Positions 25,124 through 33,602 of a stretch of 40,334 nucleotides of DNA are shown here, piece by piece (the first letter of the stretch is position 1; each line of letters starts with the position of its first letter). The notes under the pieces are model-generated. The model saw only the letters and a list, made by a program, of their open reading frames with translations. It was not told the origin of the DNA and ran no database searches. A program made the translations under genes and the position numbers. Source of the stretch: JAOTYV01 sp041557595 (GTDB lineage: Bacteria > Pseudomonadota > Alphaproteobacteria > UBA8366); NCBI GenBank assembly GCA_041557595.1, contig JBFFGE010000018.1, positions 1-40,334 on the forward strand, in the 5' to 3' direction.

Positions 25124-25739
25124 AAACCGGCTGAGCCGGTATCGGCCGTATCCTCAGCAGCGGACATTTCACCAGGCGGGTCGCGATCATCGCGAGCGCT
25201 TGTTCATGGCCGGCAATCAATTGGGGAAAACGCTCGCCGGCGGCTTCGAATGCGCGATGCATCTATCGGGTGTGTATCCCGACTGGTGGGCCGGGCGGCG
25301 GTTCGAACGGCCGGTCCGGCTGTGGGCTGCCTCGGTCACCGGTGAGAGCACGCGGGACAATCCGCAACGCATTCTACTCGGCCCGCCGGCGATTAGACGC
25401 GATTGGGGCACCGGCACGATCCCGGCCGATGCGATCGAGGATATCAAACTGGGCCGGACCCAGGCGGATGCGGTGGACAGCATCGTCGTGCGCCATCGGT
25501 CGGGCGGCCTCTCCGTCCTTGGCTTCAAGGCCTATGGGATGGGACGGGAAAAGTGGCAGGGCGAAACCTTGGACGGAGTTTGGTTCGATGAGGAGCCGCC
25601 GCTCGACATCTACCTGGAAGGTCTCACCCGGACCAATGCCACCGGCGGATTTACGATCGTCACCTTTACGCCGCTCCTCGGGATGAGCGAAGTCGTCCGC
25701 CTGTTCCTGGAAGGACAAGCCGGGGAGCATTCGGCGTAG
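25077..25739 (+). CDS. Large terminase, ATPase half only (about 220 aa)
   Basis: The N-terminal ATPase domain of a phage packaging terminase: the adenine motif RYRPYPQQRTFHQAG, Walker A MAGNQLGKT, Walker B DGVWFDEEPP and coupling motif TFTPLLGMSEVV. It stops at TAG 25737-25739 just after SEVVRLFLEGQAGEHSA, where intact relatives continue into a nuclease domain. The missing nuclease half is at 37018-37764, 11.3 kb downstream. The start is unclear: TTG 25077 overlaps the small terminase gene, TTG 25014 is further upstream, and the first ATG (25206) would lose the adenine motif. Combined length with the other half (about 468) equals a normal terminase. It acts at the procapsid portal. Confidence 0.8.
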   Translation: MRLVRILTVLQSRRDRNRLSRYRPYPQQRTFHQAGRDHRERLFMAGNQLGKTLAGGFECAMHLSGVYPDWWAGRRFERPVRLWAASVTGESTRDNPQRILLGPPAIRRDWGTGTIPADAIEDIKLGRTQADAVDSIVVRHRSGGLSVLGFKAYGMGREKWQGETLDGVWFDEEPPLDIYLEGLTRTNATGGFTIVTFTPLLGMSEVVRLFLEGQAGEHSA

Positions 25740-25801
25740 CGACGGCGCAGGGCTCGATCGGGCCGGAGCGCCGATAATTTCAAATATTGGAGAGCGAAGC
25801 G

Positions 25802-26089
25802 ATGGGTACGAGTATCAGACTGCTCGATGATGGCGATGTCACAGGCGCGGCGAATACCTGGGCGGGCGGGCCCGGCGTCTTCACCGTGACCGGGACATTC
25901 GGCGGAGCGACGGTAAAATTGCAGCAACTGGGGCCCGACGGCGCGACATGGCTCGACGTTTCCGGCGGTAACGCGGATCTCACCGGACCGGGACAAGGCG
26001 GGTTCGTGCTGCCGGAAGGCCAGGTGCGGGCGGCGGTAGCCGGTGGCACGCCTTCGGGTCTGACTGCGGTGGCGACGCATGTCGGCTAG
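25802..26089 (+). CDS. Small phage structural-type protein (95 aa)
   Basis: ATG 25802 has GGAGAGCG in front. The protein is beta-rich with Gly and Thr: VFTVTGTFGGATVKLQQLGP, ATWLDVSGG and FVLPEGQVRAAVAGGTPSG. This is the shape of a small decoration or tail-associated beta-sandwich protein often found in the structural modules of alphaproteobacterial prophages. The exact role is unknown. It overlaps the next gene by 11 bp, so the two are coupled. Confidence 0.6.
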   Translation: MGTSIRLLDDGDVTGAANTWAGGPGVFTVTGTFGGATVKLQQLGPDGATWLDVSGGNADLTGPGQGGFVLPEGQVRAAVAGGTPSGLTAVATHVG

Positions 26090-27614
26090 GCTGCTGCGCC
26101 CGTTTGGCTTCGTCGGATCGAATGCGCCGCTGAGCTATCCGTGCTCGTTTCCGGTTTCGACGCCGGTGACGAAATCGATCCTGGAAAGTGCCCCGGCGAG
26201 CGCTATTGCGCATGCCGTCCGGTTTGACGGCACGAACGATTATTACGAGATCGCGGCTCCCGGCCCGGCGACGGTCGCGGACGGCACCGGCTTCACCTGG
26301 GCGCGCTGGATCAAGATGGAGGGCGGCGACGGCGCGTTGCAGACCCTGCTGTGGATCGGCACGGGGGCGAATTACGGCCTCAAGATCGAGCGGCTGGCCA
26401 GCAACCTGATCCAGGCGCAATGGCGCACCGCCGCCGGCGTCGTGATCGGCACGGTGGTCAGCACCACGGCCGTGACGGTGGCCAGCGGCTGGGTCCACCT
26501 GATGCTCGACATTTCCGCCACCGCGGCGGTGCTGCGCGTCGACTTCGCGCAGGAAAACAACAACACGCCCGGCACCGCCGGCGACATCGACCTGACGGAA
26601 AAATGGACGATCGCGCGCTCCGACGACAGCCTGAACCGCAATTACTTCAACGGCTGCATGGCCGAGGAATGGGCGGCCGATGCGAGCCTTGGGCTGGCCA
26701 GCGACGACACGGCGGAGCAGTTCTATGACAGCACGCTTGGGCGACCGCGCATACTGGGCACGGCCGGTGCCGGGCCGAGCGCGAATGTGTTGGTGTATCT
26801 GAACAACGCCTTCGCCAGCTTTCACATCAACAAGGCGGGAACCGACTTCACGCTGACCGGCGCGGTGGACGATTGCGCGGGGCCCGGGAACTATTCGGCG
26901 CAGCATGTGCCGACGGCGCAAATCACGAATCCGGTGTTCTTCGATGGCGTGAACGATGCCTTGGCGAGCACGGTTCAGCCGCCCGCCGATTCATTGAACG
27001 GCCTTGGCAGTTTTTGGTTCAAACGGAATTCGGCAAGCGGTGTCACCGAGCGGATCATTCATGGTCAATCTGGACGGTTCCAAATTTATTTCGATTCCGG
27101 CACTCACGCTAACAAGATCACGTTGGGTTTTTTCGATGCGGGTGGCGGCCGGAATACGTTTCTTCGCAGCTCCGCGATACTGGATACCATCTGGCACCAC
27201 TGCATGTGGTCGATCAAGGTACAGGGCACGGGTACGTCGCTGGTTCATTTGTTGATCGACGGGGTCAGCGATCTAACGGTGGCCGCGGATGGTCTCAATA
27301 ACTTCGCGATCGAATGGACGCGGCCATACCGGATCGGTTCCGAGCAGAACGTGCTCGCAAACCTGCTGCACGGCGATCTGGCGCAATTCTATCTCAACAC
27401 GGCGGAATATATGGATTTGAGCATCGCCTCGAACGCGCTCAAGTTCTACAATGCCGGCCCGGTTGATTTGGGTAGCGACGGCAGCACGCCGACCGGCACG
27501 GCTCCCGAAATCTTCATGAAGGATCCAGCCGCAACGATCATAAACAACAGCGGCGCCGGCGCGGACTGGACCGAAATCGGTGTCATTGAAGAGTCACTAA
27601 CGAGTCCCGGCTGA
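26079..27614 (+). CDS. Phage protein with two LamG-like lectin domains (511 aa)
   Basis: Two concanavalin-A-like jelly rolls are visible. The first runs from about residue 45 (AVRFDGTNDYYEI) to about 235. The second runs from about 285 (VFFDGVNDALAST) to about 490. Each begins with a FDG-ND opening and contains the SGWVHLMLDISAT / IWHHCMWSIKVQ strand typical of LamG domains. Such domains bind glycans, so this is likely a receptor-binding or capsid/tail decoration protein displayed outside the virion. It ends in TGATG with the next start. Placed between the terminase half and the spike, away from its usual neighbours. Confidence 0.75.
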   Translation: MSARLLRPFGFVGSNAPLSYPCSFPVSTPVTKSILESAPASAIAHAVRFDGTNDYYEIAAPGPATVADGTGFTWARWIKMEGGDGALQTLLWIGTGANYGLKIERLASNLIQAQWRTAAGVVIGTVVSTTAVTVASGWVHLMLDISATAAVLRVDFAQENNNTPGTAGDIDLTEKWTIARSDDSLNRNYFNGCMAEEWAADASLGLASDDTAEQFYDSTLGRPRILGTAGAGPSANVLVYLNNAFASFHINKAGTDFTLTGAVDDCAGPGNYSAQHVPTAQITNPVFFDGVNDALASTVQPPADSLNGLGSFWFKRNSASGVTERIIHGQSGRFQIYFDSGTHANKITLGFFDAGGGRNTFLRSSAILDTIWHHCMWSIKVQGTGTSLVHLLIDGVSDLTVAADGLNNFAIEWTRPYRIGSEQNVLANLLHGDLAQFYLNTAEYMDLSIASNALKFYNAGPVDLGSDGSTPTGTAPEIFMKDPAATIINNSGAGADWTEIGVIEESLTSPG

Positions 27615-29299
27615 TGGGGGTCACGCGGTTCGTTCTTGATAGCGCCCATATCGACTACGCACCGGTTCTTGCGGCGCTGCAAACCGTGACGGCTGCCAAA
27701 AAATCTCACACGCCCACGCAAAGCATTCGATCCGCCAGCCATAACTCGGCGCTCAAGATCGTCAAGGCCAAAATCACCGATGCGGAGCGTACTGGTGCCC
27801 TGGCGCCGCTCCATCGCGACAATTACGGCGTTGGCGTTTTCAAGGACGAATACCCGACCAATGCCGCAAAGGATCGCGAAGCATTCAGCCTTCTCGGGAA
27901 GAGTGGGTACGTCAACGTCCATTTCGAAGCCCCGTATTCGCCTGACGGCAGTTGGGTTTGGTCGAAGAAATCGACGTTCGGCTCCGGGGATGGCCGGACA
28001 TACGGGGACCGCATCGTCGGCGCGCCGACCGTCAATGGCGAGTTCGGAGCGGTCTACACGCCGTTGACCGCGAAGGAGGAATTCTTCTTTCACGGCTTCT
28101 TCATCCATGTGGACGGGCTGGATGCGACCGGAACCGTCGAGGGGCGGTCCCGGTTCAAGGTCTTCAACGGCGTGGACGCGAACAACAAATTCAAATACAG
28201 CTTCGATCATTGGTTGAAGCCGGGCGCGATCAGCCAGGGCACGGTCATCCAGAACGCAAATTCCTGGACCAAGGACGGCGGGTCAAACGCGTATTCCATC
28301 CCATCGACCACGCATAATTCGGACAGCAGGACCTCGTCCAAATTCGTCGATCCGGACTTCGATACCTTCGAGTTGGGTGAGGAGCTGGCACCGGCCGCGG
28401 ATCTTGCCGACTTGAAGGCGACGCCGGGGACATTTTTTTATGACGCCGCCGGCCCTTCGTGGTGGGTGCATTTGGAGGACGGCAGCGATCCGACCGGCCG
28501 CGTGGTCGGCGCCGGAGATTTCGGGTACCGGATAAGCTTCAACAGCCAGATAGCCGCCGAGACGATCCGTCAGTATGTTGAGTTTAACGGCCTTACCATG
28601 CGGTGCGCCAATATCGATCTCGCGCCCGATTCAGCGACCGTCAATGTGTTTGAACATATCGATTTCCACATGCTCAATATGAAATACACCTCGGGTGGCA
28701 ACGGCGGTCGGCTGTTCTCGTTCGGGGCGCAGGGCAAGGGTATCGGTTCCGAAATCCGGGATATTTTGATCAACGTCGATCAAATCTCGCGCGGCAAGAA
28801 CGCGATTTATATTATTTCGCAAAGCGGCATTCAGGTTCCCGCCAAAATGCACCGCATCACCGTTCAGGCCGATCCGAACGCACGGGACGGGCGAGAAAAC
28901 GTCTTCGATATTGGCGGGTTCGTTCCACACGAAAACGACAACGACGGCCATGTGGTCGGGTTCCAGCTTTGCGACAACCTGACGATCCAGTTCCTGAAAT
29001 CCCGTCGCTGCGGCGGTCATATCATCGGGTACGCGAGAAACCATCTCGACCCGGCGGTGAATTTCACGACCCGGCCATTCAACAATATCCTGATCGCCAA
29101 TAACGATGTCGCCGAGCATGCGACGCATTACGGGTCGATCGGCTCCACATCGGCCAGCGTGGGCATCGGCTTCCACGCCGATAACGCGCATATGTGGCTG
29201 GGGGACGGCTGCATCGTGCGCGACAATAACGTGCTCGGATATGACACGGAGTCGTCCAAGGCGTTTGCATTCTGCTATCGCAACATCTGGCCCGACTAG
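27614..29299 (+). CDS. Beta-helix tail-spike protein, cut by an in-frame TAG (561 aa)
   Basis: The start ATG overlaps the previous stop (TGATG). The last third shows the repeated short strands and Asn ladders of a right-handed parallel beta-helix: FNNILIANNDVAEHATHYGS, IGFHADNAHMWLGDGCIVRD, NNVLGYDTESS. Such proteins form trimeric spikes that bind or cut surface polysaccharide. The frame ends at TAG 29297-29299 after CYRNIWPD, in the middle of a helical coil, and the same frame runs on to 29917 as good protein. So this is the N-terminal 561 residues of a 767-residue protein interrupted by one stop codon. Whether the stop is read through is unknown. The first 150 residues may be a virion-attachment part. 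Confidence 0.7.
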   Translation: MGVTRFVLDSAHIDYAPVLAALQTVTAAKKSHTPTQSIRSASHNSALKIVKAKITDAERTGALAPLHRDNYGVGVFKDEYPTNAAKDREAFSLLGKSGYVNVHFEAPYSPDGSWVWSKKSTFGSGDGRTYGDRIVGAPTVNGEFGAVYTPLTAKEEFFFHGFFIHVDGLDATGTVEGRSRFKVFNGVDANNKFKYSFDHWLKPGAISQGTVIQNANSWTKDGGSNAYSIPSTTHNSDSRTSSKFVDPDFDTFELGEELAPAADLADLKATPGTFFYDAAGPSWWVHLEDGSDPTGRVVGAGDFGYRISFNSQIAAETIRQYVEFNGLTMRCANIDLAPDSATVNVFEHIDFHMLNMKYTSGGNGGRLFSFGAQGKGIGSEIRDILINVDQISRGKNAIYIISQSGIQVPAKMHRITVQADPNARDGRENVFDIGGFVPHENDNDGHVVGFQLCDNLTIQFLKSRRCGGHIIGYARNHLDPAVNFTTRPFNNILIANNDVAEHATHYGSIGSTSASVGIGFHADNAHMWLGDGCIVRDNNVLGYDTESSKAFAFCYRNIWPD

Positions 29300-29917
29300 G
29301 TGCTGTTCGAGGGCAACCATGGTGATTTGGCGTCGAACGCGCAGGTGAATGTCGGCAAGGCGGTGGCCTTGAAATGGGTCGATCTGGCCAGTTCAACCGG
29401 CAACTGGAATCTGCTGGACAGGATCGAGGACGATGCTGCACCCGGAACGGCGATCGGGCGCATCATCAAGATCGAAAGCGCCAACCCGACAATCCGGCTT
29501 TACTACATCAACGGCTCGAACGTCGTCGACACCGCGCCGGATATTCTGAACGGGGTGGTTTTGAACAACATGGACGATACGAGCACCGGCACGGTGAACG
29601 GCAACAACAGCGTGCGGACGCTCGGGTCCAGCACGAAGTTCGCCCAATCTGCGGCTCGCAAGAACCGTTTCGGAACATCGGGCGGAACGGCGAAGTGCAT
29701 CACCTCGCTGAGTGGAGCCACGCATGGCGGGCCGGACGTTGCGGATCGCCTCTCGGGCGGATTGTACATCGACGAGCAGAACACGGAATTTGTCGCGGGC
29801 GCCAGCGACAAGATCATCAGCCTGTCGCCGCACGGCGACCTGACCCTTGCTGAGTATCAGGCATTGAGCGACAGCGGGAATGTGTACGGCACCGGGTCTA
29901 CGCTGATTTCGGTTTGA
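29300..29917 (+). pseudogene. C-terminal part of the beta-helix spike, after the TAG (205 aa)
   Basis: It is in the same frame as the upstream spike part with no other stop: VLFEGNHGDLASNAQVNVGK continues the beta-helix, and the end (GLYIDEQNTEFVAGASDKII, SLSPHGDLTLAEYQALSDSG) looks like a globular tip. It starts at a GTG with no ribosome site, so it is unlikely to be translated by itself. It ends 20 bases inside the convergent glycosyltransferase gene. Either a decayed gene or the product of stop-codon readthrough. Confidence 0.65.
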
Positions 29918-31262
29918 TCCGTGCGGCCAGCGGGGTCGCAAATGCGGCCAGCGCGACCGTAAAGATGGCGATGATTGCCGGCCATATCACCACGAAATAG
30001 CGGAAATATCCGACCTGCAAAGTCGCGATGAGCAAGAAATACGCATGGGCCATAAGGCTCAAGAGCGCCAGCGCCGTCCATGTCGACGAAATGCTCTTGC
30101 GCCGCGCTAACGCTACCGTGACATAACCGAGGCAACCAACCGTCAGAACAAAGACGAGCAACACAAAGGCCCTGACGCCGTATACGACAACCCACGGCAT
30201 TGGCTTTCTTCGTGGCGTCTTCATGCCTTTGAACGGATCGAATGCTAGGGAATCGATGAATTGGGAGAATCGCCGATTGTCCTTGGCGGTCCATAAATCG
30301 GCCACCGTCCATAACGCATAGAGTTGCAGCGCGACTTCCTTCGCAAAGCCGACGGGGTTCGATTTGAAAACCGAAAACGCTACCTCTTGCCGGATGGCGT
30401 CTTGCCCAATCACGCCCGTCGTGGCGAGGTGCTCCACAGCTGGAACCGTCAAATTGCCTCGAACGAAATCATAGTGCGGAAGCCGGAATAGGTACCGATC
30501 CTGCAAGGCATCAAATTCCACCTCGCGCATCGGCTTCATGTACTCGTCGACGAGGCGCACAATTTCGGGATATTGCGAGGTGGCGTCCCGGCCCGAGATA
30601 TATGCGGTTTTGCCGATCAGGTTGTGGCCCAGGAAGGATTGGGTCCGGAAGCTGCCATGGTGCCCGTAGTAGATAGCCGACCCGGCAAACAGCATCAGCG
30701 CCAATGGAAGAACGGCATGCAGGGCGAGGCGCGTCCGGTGCTGCTCGTTAATGAACTGGATCGCCGCGCATGCCGCGAGGACCACGATGAAGATGTACGA
30801 GGCCGGCCGGATGAGGATGCTGACGGCGATAAGCAGGGACATGGCGCCGATGATTCCCCGGCTCGGCGAACCGGCGAACCGGCAGATGAGCCCGGTGAGC
30901 ACGGCGATGGCGGAAAAGAATAATGCCTCGGTTATAATCGTGAAGGCGTATCGGTAAATAAAAATATTCCCGATAACCAGCGCGAGCGTGGCGATCCCAA
31001 AGAGGGTTGATCTTGTAAGCTTTCTGATTTCGTTGGCAGCGAAGGCGGCAGATCCGATCATGGCAAAAAGCTGAATCGGGATCGCGGCACGGTGAGTCCC
31101 GAAAAGGCTCTCCACACCCATTAAAATCAGCGGATACCCTACCGTTCAGCGTGCGGCAAACGCAATATATCCGGCGGAATCCGGGTGAGTAAAAGGAAAC
31201 GCCGGCGGAAAAATCAGATAAGCAATGAAAGCCGCGATAGCGAGGGCGAGGATAGCGTACAT
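29898..31262 (-). pseudogene. GT-C glycosyltransferase-like membrane protein with in-frame TGA
   Basis: From ATG 31262 (GGAGG-type site upstream) the frame reads one helix, YAILALAIAAFIAYLIF, then the loop THPDSAGYIAFAAR followed by TGA (31148-31146) and TVGYPLILMGVESLFG. Relatives of the ArnT/PMT-like GT-C class have this acidic loop followed directly by RTVGYP, so a single CGA-to-TGA change is the simplest reading. The remaining 407 residues hold about ten membrane helices and a periplasmic loop, so the protein was otherwise complete at about 454 residues. Such enzymes transfer sugars from lipid carriers to surface glycans. Translation could restart at ATG 31121 but would lack the catalytic loop. 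Confidence 0.75.
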
Positions 31263-31291
31263 CCCGAAACCCTACCTCCATGCGTCGGCGA

Positions 31292-31344
31292 GTCTCAACC
31301 GATTTACAACCGAAGCAATCGCCGCCTAATGTGTTCGGGAACAT
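31292..31344 (-). promoter_or_regulatory. Shared leader motif, copy A (upstream of glycosyltransferase)
   Basis: The 51 bases 31294-31344 match 33439-33489 at 45 positions; five of six differences are transitions. On the minus strand it contains a near-palindrome TGTTCCCGAACA and then CGGTTGTAAATCGGTTGAG. It lies 30 bp upstream of the glycosyltransferase ATG, within the leader. Confidence 0.6.
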
Positions 31345-31352
31345 TGCAAATG

Positions 31353-32490
31353 TTAGTTCGTAGTCGTTCGGTCCGCGACAATCAATAACGCGCGCGGCTC
31401 AAGGCGCTCCGAAAATCTGCATATCGTTCGTATTGCTAAGGTATCGAGCGCGAATAGGACTTTCCACAACGGTCGCTGAATGCGCGGCCAAGGCAGATTT
31501 TTTAAGGCGATCCTGCCAATAGCAAAAATTGGCGATAAGTTTTCGTGCCTGTGACGAACGTGGAAGTGGAGCTGCGACAGCGCGTCGTCGAACACGGCCG
31601 CGTCAATCTCGTTATCGTGGTCGCTGTGTTCATAACCGGAGATCATTCTTTCGGCGATTTCCCGAACTTTCCCGCGCGTGATTTTTGCGGTTTGGACCGG
31701 CTCATGGCCCGCGAGGAAACCCTGCGCCCGTATTACGCGGGCGCATTCTTCGAGTGTGCAGCGGGTGTCGGGGAAATGATGAAGGGCGCCCAAAAATAAC
31801 ACACCGTCTAAGGTTGATGGTTGGAGTGGAATATTGAGGGCGCTTGACTGGATGAAGTCCCCGTCAGGCATGGCGCGCTTTGCCACCGATACGCGGTTGA
31901 ACGAAATATCCAGGCCAATATAGGAATAGTGGTGGTCGCGAGGATTAAATAATTGGTTCACTGTGCGTGCGTTCCCGCAGCCAAGTTCCAGTACGGTCTT
32001 CGCGTTTATATCTTGCTTCAAATGCCGGAAGATGTGTTCTCGAAATGCCGGAAGATGTGTTCTCGAAATGCCGGAAGATGTGTTCTCGCCGAGGCTCGAA
32101 GATCTGCCAAACCGGTCGACTGCAAACGTCCTTTGTCACAGCGTCAATATCCGCACCGAGGCCATTATCGTAGAAGGCCATCTCTTCGCGGTTCCAATTG
32201 CCAATTCTAGTGGCCGTTTGCGAGGCGAGCCGGGAAATAGTGGCGTCGATAATGCCCTTCACGTCATTGGGGCAATCGTTTCGTAAAGTCTTCAATAATT
32301 CGCAGAAGTGTGCGGCGTCGGCGTCCTCGTCGGATAGCAACACCGCGACGTAGTCGACTATCGGGTAAGCATGTTCCCCGGAAATCAACACGCCGCACTC
32401 TATGTCTTTGCCGCGGGATTTGATGGCGTGGGCGGTTAGCCCGCCGCTGGCGTTCGGGCATCTCAACTGCGGGATGATGCTCTGTCGCAT
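31353..32490 (-). pseudogene. SAM methyltransferase with Trm112-like N terminus, frameshifted by a tandem repeat
   Basis: The N-terminal part (from ATG 32490) has a Trm112-like start, IIPQLRCPNASGG through CGVLISGEHAYPIVDYVAVL, then a helical linker ending FEPRREHIFRH. The C-terminal part, in another frame, has LKQDINAKTVLELGCGNART (SAM motif I) and a standard class I methyltransferase core ending at 31353. Three perfect copies of a 23-bp unit at 32020-32088 sit exactly at the junction. Removing two copies (46 bp) joins EHIFRH directly to LKQDINAK in frame and gives 363 residues. Four copies would also be in frame. It probably modifies a sugar or lipid-linked glycan. The present state is out of frame. 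Confidence 0.8.
32020..32088. repeat. Three perfect 23-bp tandem repeats in a coding region
   Basis: Copies at 32020-32042, 32043-32065 and 32066-32088 are identical; each begins AAATGCCGGAAG and ends GTTCTCG. They lie inside the methyltransferase gene. Because 46 is not a multiple of three, the extra copies shift the reading frame. Copy number 1 or 4 would be in frame; 2 or 3 is not. Confidence 0.9.
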
Positions 32491-32519
32491 CCCAAAACTC
32501 TACCACCTGGGATGTCCGT

Positions 32520-32540
32520 GTCTCGATTAATCCACAACCG
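32520..32540 (-). promoter_or_regulatory. Shared leader motif, copy C (upstream of repeat-containing methyltransferase)
   Basis: On the minus strand it begins CGGTTGTGGATTAATCGAG and aligns with copy A over 21 bases, with six differences, all transitions. It lies 30 bp upstream of the ATG at 32490, the same distance as copy A from its gene. Confidence 0.45.
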
Positions 32541-32561
32541 TAACGACCCGCGCAGCTGAGG

Positions 32562-33344
32562 CTAGAATGGGTGACGCTTTTTCCTGCACACCGCAATGAA
32601 AGTGCCGCGTAGGGGGCTCAAGAAGGGAAAGTAATTAGCGATTGCCATCCATCCGCACAATAACAGGAACAGTGGTGGTATCCGGGCGAACCAAATCGGC
32701 GGCGCGTCGAATGCCTCGAATTTGACGACGTCAAGGCCATGAGCCTTCGCTACGGCGCAGAGAGTCTTCTTTGTGCAGAGGCGGAAGTAAGTAGGATAGG
32801 GCATGCGACCGCGCCCTTTGAAAATCTTCCACGCCAAGTCTTGAACGGTATTTGGAAGCATCAGGGACAGCAAACTTACGTAATAGAACTTCTGCGGCGC
32901 AATGATTACGAGCATCGAACCGTCTTGCAGAATATTGGTGAAGTTCTTGAGAACGACCTCAGGTGAGTGCAGGTGCTCCCAAGTGTAGACTGAGATGATG
33001 CCGCCGACATTCTTCAATGGAATCTCTTCGTGTAAATCTTGAATGATGACGGTTTGATGTATCGTGTTTTCGTTCTTGACCGCCGGGTCGGCATCAATCC
33101 CAATCGTGTTTTGTATCCCGAGCGCGCCAAGGTATGGATTAGATCGGCCGCAAGCGGCGTCAATGACGGGGCCGCTTGTCTCAGCGAAGGCTTCCCGAAC
33201 AATTGGCATAAAACGCGTTGGAACTGCGGCCCATATATCGGCGCCGAATAAACGCCGAAACATCCAATGCGATATCCTAGCTATCCGTAACCCAAGCAGT
33301 GGACGTGATGATATTTGCGAAGATCGTTTTGATGTCTCGGACAT
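32562..33344 (-). CDS. Class I SAM methyltransferase (260 aa)
   Basis: SAM motif I is VIDAACGRSNPYLGALG; the acidic ribose-binding position is in IGIDADPAV; and ISVYTWEHLHSPEVVLKNF is the post-I block typical of Methyltransf_11 / ubiE-like enzymes. The C-terminal 50 residues contain a hydrophobic hairpin (IPPLFLLLCGWMAIANYFPF) that may associate with the membrane. ATG 33344 was chosen because the frame further up (GTG 33470) overlaps the shared leader motif. The gene appears intact, unlike its two neighbours. It is likely to modify a lipid or glycan together with the adjacent glycosyltransferase; that is inference from context. Confidence 0.75.
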   Translation of the reverse strand: MSETSKRSSQISSRPLLGLRIARISHWMFRRLFGADIWAAVPTRFMPIVREAFAETSGPVIDAACGRSNPYLGALGIQNTIGIDADPAVKNENTIHQTVIIQDLHEEIPLKNVGGIISVYTWEHLHSPEVVLKNFTNILQDGSMLVIIAPQKFYYVSLLSLMLPNTVQDLAWKIFKGRGRMPYPTYFRLCTKKTLCAVAKAHGLDVVKFEAFDAPPIWFARIPPLFLLLCGWMAIANYFPFLSPLRGTFIAVCRKKRHPF

Positions 33345-33438
33345 GCGGCGGGAATGTTGAACCAATTCGCGAACGCCATCAACAAATTCATGTATAGAGC
33401 CGCCAAATAATCTGTTTAGGGTTGTGCGGCCGTCACCA

Positions 33439-33489
33439 CTCAACCGATCTACAACCGAAACAATTGCCACCTAACGTGTTCGCGAACAT
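33439..33489 (-). promoter_or_regulatory. Shared leader motif, copy B (upstream of intact methyltransferase)
   Basis: The second 51-base copy contains a perfect palindrome TGTTCGCGAACA followed on the minus strand by CGGTTGTAGATCGGTTGAG. It lies 95 bp upstream of the chosen ATG at 33344. Copy A has one base changed in the palindrome. Confidence 0.6.
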
Positions 33490-33602
33490 CTTGGCGCTAG
33501 ACAGCGTCGGGGGCGGGGGCGCTATGGTGCGCGAAATGCGGTTGCCCGCGCTGACGCTCTCCAGGAGGCCAGATCTATGCTTCACCAGGTTCGTTGATCG
33601 CA

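Noticed and set aside
32020..32088. CRISPR array at the 23-bp repeats
   Set aside because: The copies are directly adjacent without spacers and lie inside a coding region.
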